A stretch of DNA of 64,000 nt from Haemophilus parainfluenzae (GCF_036288925.1 NZ_CP127167.1:2108001-2172000), one strand, 5' to 3'; positions 9,190 to 19,250 are shown, numbered from the stretch's first letter. Notes: a model not told the origin generated them from the letters alone. A program made the numbers and translations.

Positions 9190-9990
9190 TTACCAACTTC
9201 CACCCGCTCCGCCGCCGCCAAAGCCACCGCCACCAAAGCCACCACCGGAAGAACCACCGCCACCGAAGCCTCCACCAAATCCGCCTCCGAAACCAGAACC
9301 GCCACCACGACGACGAGAAATCGTACTTTGACGAATGATTTTATTCAGTTGATCACGTTGATTCGGGCTAATATAGACTTCATCTTTGTGATATTGGAAT
9401 TCACCAAATAATACAATAGCAATAAACGCCAATACCATTAAGAATGGGATGTACTTATCAAACGCATCATCTTCAACTTGTGATGCATCAAACTCGCCTT
9501 TACTTGCCGCAATAATTTGGTTTAAGCCATCATTAATACCTTGGGCATATTGCCCTTGTTTAAATTGTGGCAAAATGGCCGAACGGATGACTTGCGATAA
9601 AAAAGCATCCGGCAATACACCTTCTAAACCTTGCCCTGTTGCGATAAAAACTTTGCGATCATCCTTCGCAATCAGCATCAACACGCCATTGTTCAGATTT
9701 TTACGTCCTATACCCCATTTATCACCTAAAGCAAAGGTATAATCAGCAATTTCATATTCACCAGTTGTAGGAACCAAAACAACCGCGATTTGTGAACTCG
9801 TTTCTTTACTATAAGCAATTAGTTTATTTTCTAAAATTTGCTTATGTTCTGCAGAAAGCGTGTTGGTGTAATCGTTAATGTAATGAAAAGGATTTGGTGC
9901 AGGCGGAAATTCTGCCGCAACAACCATTTGAGCAAAAAAAATAAGACTAAAAATAACCGCACTTTTCATAAAAGATAAAAGCTTAGCCAT
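9190..9990 (-). CDS. TPM-domain (YgcG family) membrane protein with Gly-rich tail
   Basis: 266 residues. There is an N-terminal signal or anchor segment (about residues 8-25), then a periplasmic TPM domain (about 35-160) with the motifs YTNTLSAEHKQ, SSQIAVVLVPTTGE and NNGVLMLIAKDDRKVFIATGQGLEG. A transmembrane helix follows near 180-197, and the tail is almost pure Gly/Ser/Phe ending GGAGGSW. That tail, ending in a Gly-rich run with a terminal Trp, is characteristic of this family. It overlaps the preceding TPM gene by 8 bp and forms an operon with lemA. The function of the family is not settled. Roles in membrane or photosystem protein turnover and phosphatase activity have been proposed. 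Confidence 0.82.
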   Translation of the reverse strand: MAKLLSFMKSAVIFSLIFFAQMVVAAEFPPAPNPFHYINDYTNTLSAEHKQILENKLIAYSKETSSQIAVVLVPTTGEYEIADYTFALGDKWGIGRKNLNNGVLMLIAKDDRKVFIATGQGLEGVLPDAFLSQVIRSAILPQFKQGQYAQGINDGLNQIIAASKGEFDASQVEDDAFDKYIPFLMVLAFIAIVLFGEFQYHKDEVYISPNQRDQLNKIIRQSTISRRRGGGSGFGGGFGGGFGGGGSSGGGFGGGGFGGGGAGGSW

Positions 9991-10432
9991 TAATAATTAC
10001 CTCATTAGATAATTCATTCACATCATCAGGCTGAATAGGAAAATGGCGAGATAAAATATCACAGATACGATCAATCGCATCGACAATGCCCTGTGTATAA
10101 GCTTTTTGTTTAAACTGCTCAATCATTAAATCGCATTGTAACTGCCAATAAGCCACATCAACAAATTGATGAATGCCTTTATCACCTACGATTGCACAGA
10201 GATGATTTTTATATCCCACATAAATCAACACGGCATTTTGTGCCGCTGTTTTATGCATTTCCAGTTCATCAAATACTTCTAAAGCACGTTCCATCGCAGA
10301 CAGTTGTGTTGAAACCTTGGGTACTTTGCGTTCAATATAAACACGTAACTCAGCCGAACTTAAGCTTTCGAGGCGACTAATCGCCGCCTCGATTTGCTTT
10401 TTATCTACCGGAATTCTGGAAAAGAATGGCAT
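9983..10432 (-). CDS. Second TPM-domain protein, cytoplasmic form
   Basis: 149-residue protein made up of one TPM-like domain with no signal peptide and no clear membrane span. Recognisable features are SSAELRVYIERKVP near residues 25-38, then KTAAQNAVLIYVGYKNHLCAIVGDKGIHQ, and a helical C-terminus (IVDAIDRICDILSRHFP). It lies 10 bp downstream of lemA and overlaps the longer TPM gene. lemA followed by two TPM genes is a frequent arrangement, which supports a common but undefined role. Confidence 0.78.
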   Translation of the reverse strand: MPFFSRIPVDKKQIEAAISRLESLSSAELRVYIERKVPKVSTQLSAMERALEVFDELEMHKTAAQNAVLIYVGYKNHLCAIVGDKGIHQFVDVAYWQLQCDLMIEQFKQKAYTQGIVDAIDRICDILSRHFPIQPDDVNELSNEVIING

Positions 10433-10441
10433 AGATAAACC

Positions 10442-11023
10442 TTAGTTAAAGTTTACAGTTGGTGCATTTTCTGAGCCAGCAGCTGATTTAAAATAAGGTT
10501 TTGCTTTAAAACCAAAAATCATTGCCGCTAATTTTGTTGGGAATTGACGTACTTTTTCATTATAAATACGCGCGGCTTCATTGAATTTATTACGAGCGAC
10601 ATTGATACGATTTTCTGTCCCTTCAAGTTGAGATTGTAAATTCATAAAGCCTTCATGAGCTTTTAATTGGGGGTATTGTTCTACCGAAACAAGTAAACGA
10701 GATAATGCTGAACCCACTTGATTTTGGTTTTGTTGGAATTCGTTTAATTGTTCTTCCGTTAAATTAGACGGGTCAATTTTAGTTTGTGTCGCTTTCGCAC
10801 GAGCTTCGATTACATTAGTTAATGTTTGTTGTTCAAAGTTAGCTTGACCTTTCACTGTATTCACTAAGTTTGGAATTAAATCTGCACGACGTTGATAAGA
10901 TGATTCAACATTTGCCCAAACAGAATCGATTTCAGTTTCTGCTTTAACTAAGCCATTGTAGCTAGACATTAAGCCTAAACCTACAGCAACCGCGATAATA
11001 ATCAAGATAATCCACTTTTTCAT
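10442..11023 (-). CDS. lemA: LemA family protein
   Basis: 193 residues. There is one N-terminal membrane helix (about 3-20), the conserved YNGLVKAETEIDSVWANVESSYQRRADLIPNLV segment, and then a long helical bundle ending in AARIYNEKVRQFPTKLAAMIFGF. These are hallmarks of LemA proteins, which have a short outside N-terminus and a large helical domain. It is the first gene of a three-gene operon with two TPM-domain proteins. The biological role in Gram-negative bacteria is unknown. Confidence 0.93.
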   Translation of the reverse strand: MKKWIILIIIAVAVGLGLMSSYNGLVKAETEIDSVWANVESSYQRRADLIPNLVNTVKGQANFEQQTLTNVIEARAKATQTKIDPSNLTEEQLNEFQQNQNQVGSALSRLLVSVEQYPQLKAHEGFMNLQSQLEGTENRINVARNKFNEAARIYNEKVRQFPTKLAAMIFGFKAKPYFKSAAGSENAPTVNFN

Positions 11024-11059
11024 TCAAAAATTCCTTCAATTTATAGGTTTAATTTATAT

Positions 11060-11091
11060 AAGAAAAGACCTAAACCGAAGTTTAGGTCTTC
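11060..11091 (-). terminator. Rho-independent terminator of ompA
   Basis: On the minus strand AAGACCTAAA pairs with TTTAGGTCTT around a CTTCGG tetraloop-like centre. TTTTCTT follows, about 35 bp after the ompA stop and before lemA. It separates the two units. Confidence 0.88.
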
Positions 11092-11125
11092 TAATGTTAA
11101 TCCGTTAATGGATAACTAAATAAAA

Positions 11126-12223
11126 TTATTTAGTACCGTTAACTGCGATTTCAACACGACGGTCTGGTGCTAAACAAGCGATAAGTGCTTTACGACCTTT
11201 AACCGCATCACAAGTTGCACCTGTAACTGGGTTAACTTTACCATAACCAGTTGCTGAGATGTCTTGTGCTGGAAGACCACGAGCTACTAAGTAGTTAGCA
11301 ACAGAGTCTGCACGTTTTTGAGAAAGTTTCAAGTTAAATTGTTCAGAACCGATACGGTCAGTATAACCTGCAACAGCTACTTTAGCACTTTTAACTTGTG
11401 CGATTTCACCGTAGATACCTTCTAATACAGCTTGTGCTTGAGGTTTTAAGTTAGCTTTACCGAATGCGAAAGTCACATCATTGTTTAAGCTGAAAGTTTT
11501 GCTTACCACTTCAGGTGCAACAACTGGAGCAGCACCTTGACCGAAACGGTAAGATACGCCAGCGTTGATAGAACCGATCCATGGGTTGTAATCAAGTGCT
11601 TGACCTTCAACACCATTGTAATTACGTAATTTACCTACGCGAGCTAACCATTGGTATTCTAAACGTAATGCTAACTCAGGTAATGAAGGTAATGCATATT
11701 CAACACCCGCAGCAAATAACGGAGAAACACGTAAGCTGTGCTCTTTGAAAGATTTACCACCTTCAGCTGCATATTCTTTATAGTCAGAACGAACTAATGC
11801 TGCAGCTGCACGACCATACACATCTAAACCGTCTAAAGCTGATACTAAACCACCAACATTATAGCTACCTTTTAAACCTAAGTGAGCACCATGGTTAGTG
11901 TGTTTGAATGAGGTTTCACCTGCATCACGGAATTTAACACGACCGAAATCGTCGTAACCAACTTCTGCTGCTAAACCGAAGTTATCACGATTTAAAATTT
12001 GGTAACCACCGAATACACCGTAAGTTAAAGTGTTACGAAGATAACCTTCACCAAAGTTTAAGCTGCTTGGGTTAGTAGCTTCAGTGTTTGATTTGATACC
12101 ATCGTGGAAAGATGCTTGACCTGCTTTAGCACCTACATAGAAAGTATTTTCTTGAGGAGCTGCTTGAGCTACTGAGGCTGCTGCTAAACCAGCAACGACT
12201 AATGCGATTGCAGTTTTTTTCAT
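11126..12223 (-). CDS. ompA: Outer membrane protein OmpA (P5-like porin)
   Basis: 365-residue OmpA family protein. It has a signal peptide (MKKTAIALVVAGLAAASVAQA) and an eight-strand beta-barrel to about residue 230 (first strand NTFYVGAKAGQASFHD, last strand INAGVSYRFG). A short hinge (APVVAPEVVSKT) leads to a C-terminal peptidoglycan-binding OmpA domain with NDVTFAFGKANLKP and RADSVANYLVARGL. In H. influenzae the homologue is P5, an adhesin and complement-evasion protein. Codon use is strongly biased, as expected of a highly expressed gene. ydiJ lies divergently upstream, as next to HI1164 in H. influenzae. Confidence 0.97.
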   Translation of the reverse strand: MKKTAIALVVAGLAAASVAQAAPQENTFYVGAKAGQASFHDGIKSNTEATNPSSLNFGEGYLRNTLTYGVFGGYQILNRDNFGLAAEVGYDDFGRVKFRDAGETSFKHTNHGAHLGLKGSYNVGGLVSALDGLDVYGRAAAALVRSDYKEYAAEGGKSFKEHSLRVSPLFAAGVEYALPSLPELALRLEYQWLARVGKLRNYNGVEGQALDYNPWIGSINAGVSYRFGQGAAPVVAPEVVSKTFSLNNDVTFAFGKANLKPQAQAVLEGIYGEIAQVKSAKVAVAGYTDRIGSEQFNLKLSQKRADSVANYLVARGLPAQDISATGYGKVNPVTGATCDAVKGRKALIACLAPDRRVEIAVNGTK

Positions 12224-12623
12224 TTTGATGTCCTCTATTTAGTCATCGTTATTAATAATAAAAGTTTCCTTGTTTATTGTGAACTTTACGAAAAAGAAAC
12301 ACTCTAAACATTTGCTTAACTAGGGTTTTGAATTTGCCCTAACTTATCCTTTTGACAAATTCAATTCCTTTGCCATAGCCAAAGGAACGTTCAAAAGTAA
12401 GTCTATTATCCTATAAAAACATTAAAGATCAAACTTTTTTTGCCTTTCTGGTTATTTTATGAACAGATAGTTAATAAAATGAACATCTATTCACAAAAAA
12501 ACAGGATGATTCGTAACCCATCTCTAATTTTAACAAAAAACAGCTATTAAAATCGACTTTTTTTTGAGCTTCATATATCATCAAATTCACTTTCTTCTTT
12601 ATATTATATAGGTGAGTGATTTT
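12224..12623. other. ompA-ydiJ divergent intergenic region with a long ompA leader
   Basis: About 400 bp with no supportable gene. For ompA there is GAGGAC just before the ATG and a perfect 8-bp stem-loop at 12365-12387 (TTCCTTTG with CAAAGGAA). A candidate promoter lies at 12405-12432. Together these imply a 5' leader of roughly 170 nt, long as ompA leaders often are. For ydiJ the last 25 bp are AT-rich with TATATTATATAGG. Very AT-rich runs occupy the middle. Confidence 0.6.
12405..12432 (-). promoter_or_regulatory. Candidate ompA promoter
   Basis: On the minus strand TTGATC at 12432-12427 and GATAAT at 12410-12405 are separated by 16 bp. It is the best sigma-70-like pair I see upstream of ompA. 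The 5' end is not proven. Confidence 0.5.
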
Positions 12624-15600
12624 ATGTTGCCCCGTCTTTCTAATGTACCTCAACTTAATCATGTAGTAAGCGATTATCTTAGCGAACTCCAAAAACAGCA
12701 TTTTGAAGGTGATATTGCCTCAAATTATGCTGACCGTTTAAGTCTTGCTACGGATAACAGCGTCTATCAACAGCTTCCACAGGCTATTTTGTTCCCTAAA
12801 TCTGTTGCTGATGTAGTACGCATCACCAAATTAGCCAATAAAGAGAAATACCTTCACTTAACCTTTACACCTCGCGGCGGTGGCACGGGCACAAATGGGC
12901 AATCTATTAATAACAATATTATTGTGGATCTCTCTCGCCACATGACAGGCATTTTAGAGCTTAATATAGAAGAACGTTGGGTTCGTGTGCAAGCAGGTGT
13001 TGTAAAAGACCAACTCAATCAATTTTTAAAACCTCACGGCTTATTCTTTGCGCCAGAGCTCTCTACCAGTAATCGAGCAACTCTCGGTGGCATGATTAAT
13101 ACCGATGCATCTGGTCAAGGCTCATTACAATACGGTAAAACTTCTGATCACGTTTTAGCATTACGTTCTGTTTTGATGAATGGTGAAATATTAGATACAA
13201 GTGCGGTCAAATCTGACGATGTTTTAGAAAATTACCCGCTTGCAGAAAATGGAAAAACGCTACATCAAACAATTTTCCAACGTTGTAAAGAGAAGCGCGC
13301 CTCAATCATTCAAGATTTACCACAACTCAATCGCTTTCTTACCGGTTACGATCTTAAGAATGTCTTTAATAAAGATGAAAGTGAATTTAACCTCAGCCGA
13401 ATTCTAACAGGATCAGAAGGTTCACTTGCGTTTATCTGCGAAGCTAAACTCAATTTATTGCCGATTCCTAAATATCGTACCTTAATTAATGTGAAGTACA
13501 GCTCATTTGATGCCGCACTTCGCAATGCCCCTTTTATGGTGAAAGCCAATGCCCTTTCAGTTGAAACTGTCGATTCCAAAGTGCTGAACCTTGCTAAGCA
13601 AGATATTATTTGGCATTCAGTGAAAGAACTTTTAACAGAAGAAGAACAAAATCCAATTCTGGGTTTAAACATTGTAGAATATGCGGGCAACAATCAAGCT
13701 AAAATCGACAGCCAAGTGACCGCACTTTGTCAGCAATTAGATGAAAAAATTGCACAAGGCAAAGATCATATTATCGGCTATCAACTTTGTTCTGACTTAC
13801 CTTCTATTGAACGTATTTACGCTATGCGTAAAAAAGCGGTGGGGCTATTGGGGAATGCGAAAGGCGCTGCCAAACCCATTCCTTTTGTGGAAGATACCTG
13901 TGTGCCACCAGAACATCTTGCGGATTACATTGCGGAATTTAGAGCTTTATTAGATAGTCATAATCTGCAATATGGGATGTTTGGTCATGTGGATGCCGGT
14001 GTATTACACGTTCGCCCCGCTTTAGACTTATGCGATAAAGAACAAGTCAAACTCTTTAAACTAATTTCAGATGAAGTGGCAGAACTCACCGTGAAATACG
14101 GCGGTTTGCTATGGGGGGAACACGGTAAAGGTGTACGTTCTCATTATGGCGAGAAATTCTTTACACCTGAACTTTGGCAAGAATTGCGTTATGTGAAATT
14201 CTTATTTGACCCAAACAATCGTCTCAATCCAGGTAAAATCTGTACGCCACTTAATAACGATACAGAACTCTATTCCATTCTCTCGCCAATGCGTGCGGAC
14301 AATGATCGCCAAATCCCAATTCAGATGCGAGACGAATTCAAAGGCGCGATGAACTGTAACGGCAACGGGCTTTGCTTTAACTTTGATGAGCACAGCATTA
14401 TGTGCCCTTCCATGAAAGTGAGTAAAAATCGCGTATTCTCGCCAAAAGGACGAGCCGCGATGGTGCGTGAATGGTTGCGATTAATGGCCAATGAAAACGT
14501 CTCTCCTGATCAATTAGATTTTCATAAAACACAAGTCAAATTGACCGCACTTGTGGAACGTTTCCGCAATAGCGTGCAGAAATGGCGTGGAGAATATGAC
14601 TTCTCACATGAAGTAAAAGCGGCAATGGATACTTGTCTGGCTTGTAAAGCCTGTGCAAGCCAATGCCCGATTAAAATTGATGTACCCAGTTTTCGTGCGA
14701 AATTTTTCCATTTCTACCACCGTCGTTATTTACGCCCAGCTAAAGATCATCTTGTGGCAAATTTAGAAGTTGCAGCACCTTATATGGCGAAAAAACCGGC
14801 ATTATTCAATTATTTCACCAAACTGAAAATTACTCAAAGCTTGGTTGAAAAAACACTGGGTATGACCGATTTGCCTCTCCTTTCAGAGCCAAACCTTCAA
14901 CAGCAATTAGTTGAAATTGGCTACCAAGGCAAAAAATTAGAAGAATTGGAAGGTCTCAGTGCTGTCGAAAAAACCAATATGCTCTTTATCGTACAAGACC
15001 CCTATACCTCTTATTACGATGCCAAAGTGGTACGGGATTTCGTGGCTCTCACGCAAAAATTAGGATTCGATCCAATCCTTCTACCTTTTAAACCCAATGG
15101 CAAAGCCATGCACATTAAAGGTTTTTTAGCTCGCTTTAGTAAAACCGCTAAAACACAAGCGGAGTTTTTAAATCGCGTCGCCAAATTAAATGTGCCTTTG
15201 GTCGGCGTAGATCCAGCTATTGTGCTTTCTTATCGTGATGAATATAAAGAGGCTTTAGGTGATTCTCGCGGTGATTTCCATGTACTCACAGCACATGAAT
15301 GGCTGACCAATCAATTAGAAAGTAACGCATTACAAAGTGCGGTGAAAAATATCGCAAAATCTGACCACACTTTTGAGTGGCATTTATTCCCTCATTGTAC
15401 TGAATCCACCTTTATGCCAAACAGTCCCAAAGAATGGCAGCATATTTTTGCGCAATTTGGACAAACCTTGAAGGTAGAAAAAGTCGGCTGCTGTGGTATG
15501 GCGGGCATATTTGGTCATGAGGTTCAAAATCAAACCATGTCGAAAGATATTTACGACGTATCATGGGGCAAAAAATTACAAGGTAAAGATCCGAATCATT

Positions 15601-15701
15601 GTCTCGCGACCGGCTATTCCTGCCGTAGCCAAGTAAAGCGATATGAAAAAGCCATCTTGAAACATCCTGTGCAAGCATTGCTTGAAGTATTGAATAACTA
15701 G
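12624..15701 (+). CDS. ydiJ: FAD-linked oxidase / Fe-S protein YdiJ
   Basis: 1025-residue fusion of an N-terminal FAD-binding type 4 oxidase and a C-terminal Fe-S/CCG-type module. In E. coli and other species YdiJ acts as a D-2-hydroxyglutarate dehydrogenase. The FAD loop reads RGGGTGTNGQSI near residue 85. A ferredoxin motif CLACKACASQCP lies near residue 675, and a CCG-type motif GCCGMAG lies near 960. I prefer the ATG at 12624 to a GTG at 12612, because the homologue begins MIPQ at the same place and AGGTGA lies at a suitable distance. The gene matches HI1163 next to ompA and converges on valS. Confidence 0.93.
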   Translation: MLPRLSNVPQLNHVVSDYLSELQKQHFEGDIASNYADRLSLATDNSVYQQLPQAILFPKSVADVVRITKLANKEKYLHLTFTPRGGGTGTNGQSINNNIIVDLSRHMTGILELNIEERWVRVQAGVVKDQLNQFLKPHGLFFAPELSTSNRATLGGMINTDASGQGSLQYGKTSDHVLALRSVLMNGEILDTSAVKSDDVLENYPLAENGKTLHQTIFQRCKEKRASIIQDLPQLNRFLTGYDLKNVFNKDESEFNLSRILTGSEGSLAFICEAKLNLLPIPKYRTLINVKYSSFDAALRNAPFMVKANALSVETVDSKVLNLAKQDIIWHSVKELLTEEEQNPILGLNIVEYAGNNQAKIDSQVTALCQQLDEKIAQGKDHIIGYQLCSDLPSIERIYAMRKKAVGLLGNAKGAAKPIPFVEDTCVPPEHLADYIAEFRALLDSHNLQYGMFGHVDAGVLHVRPALDLCDKEQVKLFKLISDEVAELTVKYGGLLWGEHGKGVRSHYGEKFFTPELWQELRYVKFLFDPNNRLNPGKICTPLNNDTELYSILSPMRADNDRQIPIQMRDEFKGAMNCNGNGLCFNFDEHSIMCPSMKVSKNRVFSPKGRAAMVREWLRLMANENVSPDQLDFHKTQVKLTALVERFRNSVQKWRGEYDFSHEVKAAMDTCLACKACASQCPIKIDVPSFRAKFFHFYHRRYLRPAKDHLVANLEVAAPYMAKKPALFNYFTKLKITQSLVEKTLGMTDLPLLSEPNLQQQLVEIGYQGKKLEELEGLSAVEKTNMLFIVQDPYTSYYDAKVVRDFVALTQKLGFDPILLPFKPNGKAMHIKGFLARFSKTAKTQAEFLNRVAKLNVPLVGVDPAIVLSYRDEYKEALGDSRGDFHVLTAHEWLTNQLESNALQSAVKNIAKSDHTFEWHLFPHCTESTFMPNSPKEWQHIFAQFGQTLKVEKVGCCGMAGIFGHEVQNQTMSKDIYDVSWGKKLQGKDPNHCLATGYSCRSQVKRYEKAILKHPVQALLEVLNN

Positions 15702-15739
15702 AATAGATTTTCTACTTACCACAATATTTAAGAAAATAA

Positions 15740-15774
15740 AAAGCGGCCAGATTTTAAATCTAGCCGCTTTTTTT
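15740..15774. terminator. Bidirectional terminator between ydiJ and valS
   Basis: A long stem (AAAGCGGC, one mismatch, then AGATTT, with its complement) is flanked by A and T runs on either side. It lies between two convergent genes, 40 bp after the ydiJ stop and 10 bp from the valS stop. Confidence 0.88.
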
Positions 15775-15783
15775 ATTTAAAGA

Positions 15784-18648
15784 CTACAACGCTTCAATCG
15801 CTTTATACTGCTCTTGGATTTTTTCTAATCCAGATTGGTATTCCGCTTGTTTTTCGCGTTCTTTGCCGATAACCGCTTCCGGGGCTTTGGCGACGAAGGC
15901 TTCGTTGCTGAGTTTGTTTTCGATACGTTTAACTTCGTTTTGATATTTTTCAATCTCTTTAGCTAAACGGGCAAGCTCTGCTTCTTTATTGATAAAGCCA
16001 GCCATTGGTACAAGTAATTCAGCATTGCCAACGAGTTTCGCTACCGCAAGTGGTGCGGTTTCGTTTGCGGCTAATACTTGAACGTTATTTAATTTCGCCA
16101 TGGCTTTTAAAAGAGCGGTCTGTTTTTCAAGAATTTTTGCGTTTTCTACGCTTAAATTACGGAATAACAGATCTAAGCCTTTACTTGGTGCGATGTTGCT
16201 TTCTGCACGAATATTACGTACCGCAACGATCACTTCTTTTAACCACTCAATTTCAGCTTCCGCCTCTGGATCAAAGCCGTTTTCTTCCACTTGTGGGAAA
16301 GGTTGTAACATAATGCTGTCAGCAGTAATATCGACGAATCCTTTCACTTTTTGCCAAATTTCTTCGGTAATAAATGGAATCAGCGGATGTGCTAAACGTA
16401 ATAATTTTTCTAACACGTGAACCAAGGTTTGGCTTGCCGCACGGATTTGTGCTGCATTGCCATTTGCAAATACTGGTTTAGTCAATTCTAAATACCAGTC
16501 GCAGAATTGGTTCCAGGTAAATTCATAAATTGCATTGGCACAAAGGTCGAAGCGGTATTGGCTTAATGAGTTACGGAAAGTTTCGACTGTGCGATTGAAT
16601 TCTGATTGAATCCAACGATCCGCTAATGAGAATTCGATCTCGCCTTCGCTTAAATCTAATTTTTCATTCGTTAAGACGAAACGGCTTGCATTCCATAATT
16701 TGTTACAGAAGTTGCGGTAGCCTTCTAAACGTTTCATATCCCAGTTGATGTCACGACCATTTGAAGCCAATGCCGCTAATGTGAAACGCAATGCATCTGT
16801 ACCGTGAGCCGCAATACCTTCAGCAAATTCTTTGCGCGTTGCTTTAGCAATTTTCTCTGCTAATTGCGGCTGCATCATGTTGCCAGTACGTTTTTCAAGT
16901 AAATCGTCAAGGCTGATACCGTCAATCATATCGATTGGATCAAGTACGTTACCTTTCGATTTCGACATTTTTTGGCCTTGTTCATCACGAATCAAGCCTG
17001 TTACGTACACCGTTTTGAATGGCACTTGTGGTTTGCCATTTTCATCTTTCACGAAGTGCATCGTAAACATAATCATACGCGCAACCCAGAAGAAGATGAT
17101 GTCGAAGCCTGTGATTAACACATCGGTCGGGTGGAACATTTTGAGCTCTTTAGTTTGCTCTGGCCAACCTAAGGTAGAGAACGTCCATAAGCCTGATGAG
17201 AACCACGTGTCTAATACGTCTTCATCTTGTTTAAGTTCAACCGTAGAATCTAAGTTATATTTTGACCGCACTTCTTCTTCGTTACGCGCAACATAAACAT
17301 TGCCTTCCGCGTCATACCACGCAGGAATACGGTGTCCCCACCAAAGTTGGCGAGAGATACACCAATCTTGAATATCACGCATCCAAGAGAAGTAAAGGTT
17401 TTCATATTGTTTCGGCACGAATTGGATTTCGCCATCTTCCACCGCTTTAATCGCCACATCGGCAAGCGGTTTCACGCTCACATACCATTGGTCGGTTAGC
17501 ATCGGCTCGATTGGCACACCACCACGGTCACCATAAGGCACTTTAAGATCGTGTGGTTTAATTTCGTCTAATAAACCCAGCGCTTCAAAATCTGCCACAA
17601 TTTTCTTACGTGCAGCGAAACGCTCTAAGCCACGGTAATCCGCAGGAATCGTCGCTTCATAGCCAGCAAGTGGTTTGCCGTCTGTGCCAATAATTTCCGC
17701 TTCATCACGAATATCTGCGTTTAAGGTTAACACATTAACCATCGGCAAGCTGTGACGTTTACCCACTTCGTAGTCGTTGAAGTCATGCGCAGGGGTGATT
17801 TTTACCACGCCTGTACCGAATTCACGATCGACGTATTCATCGGCAATAATCGGAATTTCACGGTTAGCCAGTGGCAGAACGACCGTTTTACCGATTAAAG
17901 ATTGATAACGTTCATCTTCAGGATGCACCGCTACCGCAGTATCGCCCAACATGGTTTCCGGACGCGTGGTTGCCACCACTAAATAATCTTTACCGTCTGC
18001 TGTTTTTGCACCATTGGCTAACGGATAACGGAAATGCCAAAGCGAACCTTTGCTCTCTTTGTTTTCCACTTCTAAATCAGAAATCGCGGTGTGAAGTTTT
18101 GGATCCCAGTTTACTAAACGTTTGCCTCGGTAAATCAAACCTTCTTCATGCAAACGAACAAATACTTCTTTTACCGCATTGGATAAACCATCGTCCATGG
18201 TGAAGCGTTCACGTTCCCAGTCAATTGAGTTCCCTAAACGACGCATTTGTTGGCTGATTGTGCCACCTGAATAGGCTTTCCAATCCCAAATTTTGTTGAT
18301 GAACGCTTCACGGCCATAATCGTGGCGGGTTTTGCCTTCTTCTGCGGCAATTTTACGCTCCACCACCATTTGAGTTGCAATACCCGCGTGATCTGTTCCC
18401 GCTTGCCATAAGGTGTTATGCCCTTCCATACGGTTAAAACGGATTAAGGTATCCATTAAGGTTTGTTGGAAAGCATGCCCCATGTGTAGAGAACCCGTTA
18501 CGTTCGGAGGCGGAATCGCAATGCAATAGCTCGGCGCGTTTTCATTTTCAGACGGTTTAAAATAACCGCTCTCTTCCCAATGTTGATAAAGGGCTTGTTC
18601 TACCGCAGACGGATTAAAACGGTCTGCCATTTCGAATTTTTGTGTCAT
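15784..18648 (-). CDS. valS: Valyl-tRNA synthetase
   Basis: Class I aminoacyl-tRNA synthetase of 954 residues, the normal length for bacterial ValRS. The HIGH-type motif [13 protein letters not shown] lies near residues 46-58 and the KMSKS motif [10 protein letters not shown] near residue 555. An editing (CP1) domain lies between them, with [17 protein letters not shown]-terminal coiled coil ([27 protein letters not shown]) is the expected tRNA-binding arm. The gene is translated from an ATG preceded by AAAGAGAA. A palindromic repeat lies just upstream in the gap to the orphan gene at 18738. Confidence 0.97.
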   Translation of the reverse strand: MTQKFEMADRFNPSAVEQALYQHWEESGYFKPSENENAPSYCIAIPPPNVTGSLHMGHAFQQTLMDTLIRFNRMEGHNTLWQAGTDHAGIATQMVVERKIAAEEGKTRHDYGREAFINKIWDWKAYSGGTISQQMRRLGNSIDWERERFTMDDGLSNAVKEVFVRLHEEGLIYRGKRLVNWDPKLHTAISDLEVENKESKGSLWHFRYPLANGAKTADGKDYLVVATTRPETMLGDTAVAVHPEDERYQSLIGKTVVLPLANREIPIIADEYVDREFGTGVVKITPAHDFNDYEVGKRHSLPMVNVLTLNADIRDEAEIIGTDGKPLAGYEATIPADYRGLERFAARKKIVADFEALGLLDEIKPHDLKVPYGDRGGVPIEPMLTDQWYVSVKPLADVAIKAVEDGEIQFVPKQYENLYFSWMRDIQDWCISRQLWWGHRIPAWYDAEGNVYVARNEEEVRSKYNLDSTVELKQDEDVLDTWFSSGLWTFSTLGWPEQTKELKMFHPTDVLITGFDIIFFWVARMIMFTMHFVKDENGKPQVPFKTVYVTGLIRDEQGQKMSKSKGNVLDPIDMIDGISLDDLLEKRTGNMMQPQLAEKIAKATRKEFAEGIAAHGTDALRFTLAALASNGRDINWDMKRLEGYRNFCNKLWNASRFVLTNEKLDLSEGEIEFSLADRWIQSEFNRTVETFRNSLSQYRFDLCANAIYEFTWNQFCDWYLELTKPVFANGNAAQIRAASQTLVHVLEKLLRLAHPLIPFITEEIWQKVKGFVDITADSIMLQPFPQVEENGFDPEAEAEIEWLKEVIVAVRNIRAESNIAPSKGLDLLFRNLSVENAKILEKQTALLKAMAKLNNVQVLAANETAPLAVAKLVGNAELLVPMAGFINKEAELARLAKEIEKYQNEVKRIENKLSNEAFVAKAPEAVIGKEREKQAEYQSGLEKIQEQYKAIEAL

Positions 18649-18662
18649 TGTTATTCTCTTTT

Positions 18663-18722
18663 TGTAGGGTGGGCTTTAGCCCACCGTTTAAATTGAAATG
18701 GTGGGCTAAAGCCCACCCTACA
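18663..18722. repeat. Palindromic repeat element (REP-like)
   Basis: Two perfect 23-bp inverted arms (TGTAGGGTGGGCTTTAGCCC plus ACC, and its complement) flank a 14-bp AT-rich spacer. Each arm is itself palindromic around CTTTAG (GGTGGGCTTTAGCCCACC). The element can therefore fold either as one long hairpin or as two small ones. It fills the gap between valS and the gene at 18738 on the same strand, and encodes nothing. It resembles small dispersed palindromes of other bacteria, but I see no second copy in this window. Confidence 0.8.
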
Positions 18723-18737
18723 TTACTACATTACTAA

Positions 18738-19250
18738 TTATTGTAAGGACTTATAAAAATCATTTATTTGTTTATCTATATCTAAATTATATTGGTTGCA
18801 AGAATCTATTTTTTCTTGCTCAGATATACTTGAAGGATAAACCCATGCACTACATTTTTTCTTTTGACTTTCCAATTCTTTTATTCTAGTCAGGATAGAA
18901 CTATTTTTTGAAGGTGCATTTTTGATCAGTTTAGTCTTTTCATTCTTTAATCTTTCATAATCACTTTCTAGTAAGTTATATTTCTTATTAATTTCATCTA
19001 GGACTATTTTTTTATTTTCTATGGCACTTTTAAGAATTTGATTCTCACTATTTAATTTATTGATAACACTTTCTTTCTCTATTTCCATCTGAGAAAAATG
19101 CTCAATTCTATTCTTTAAGGTCTCATTATTTGTAGAGTTTATATATTGCATAAGAAAAAACATTCCTGTACTGACTGTCATAGCTGTCGCGACTACAGAA
19201 CCTAAAAGCCATTTAATAGGATTATGACTAATGTTATTCTCAAAACTCAT
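18738..19250 (-). CDS. Orphan membrane-anchored coiled-coil protein, function unknown
   Basis: I do not recognise this 170-residue protein. It has a short polar N-terminus and one membrane helix (about residues 13-32). A long heptad-rich coiled coil runs from about 40 to 110 ([22 protein letters not shown]), followed by a charged Lys-rich linker, and a C-terminal part has two cysteines (KKKCSAW and DSCNQYN). It overlaps the end of yqfB by 11 bp, so it is probably translated from the same mRNA. It is more AT-rich than its neighbours and lies beside a palindromic repeat, which suggests a recent local insertion. Confidence 0.65.
   Translation of the reverse strand: MSFENNISHNPIKWLLGSVVATAMTVSTGMFFLMQYINSTNNETLKNRIEHFSQMEIEKESVINKLNSENQILKSAIENKKIVLDEINKKYNLLESDYERLKNEKTKLIKNAPSKNSSILTRIKELESQKKKCSAWVYPSSISEQEKIDSCNQYNLDIDKQINDFYKSLQ

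Noticed and set aside
9175-9411. Thr/Ala-rich plus-strand frame
   Set aside because: It is the antisense of the Gly-rich codons of the TPM gene.
12471-12701. A 76-codon minus-strand frame in the ompA-ydiJ gap
   Set aside because: It is low-complexity AT-rich text, overlaps the start of ydiJ, and has no ribosome site.
18663-18722. Insertion sequence or integration site
   Set aside because: No transposase or integrase frame is near, and the element is only 60 bp, so I class it as a palindromic repeat.
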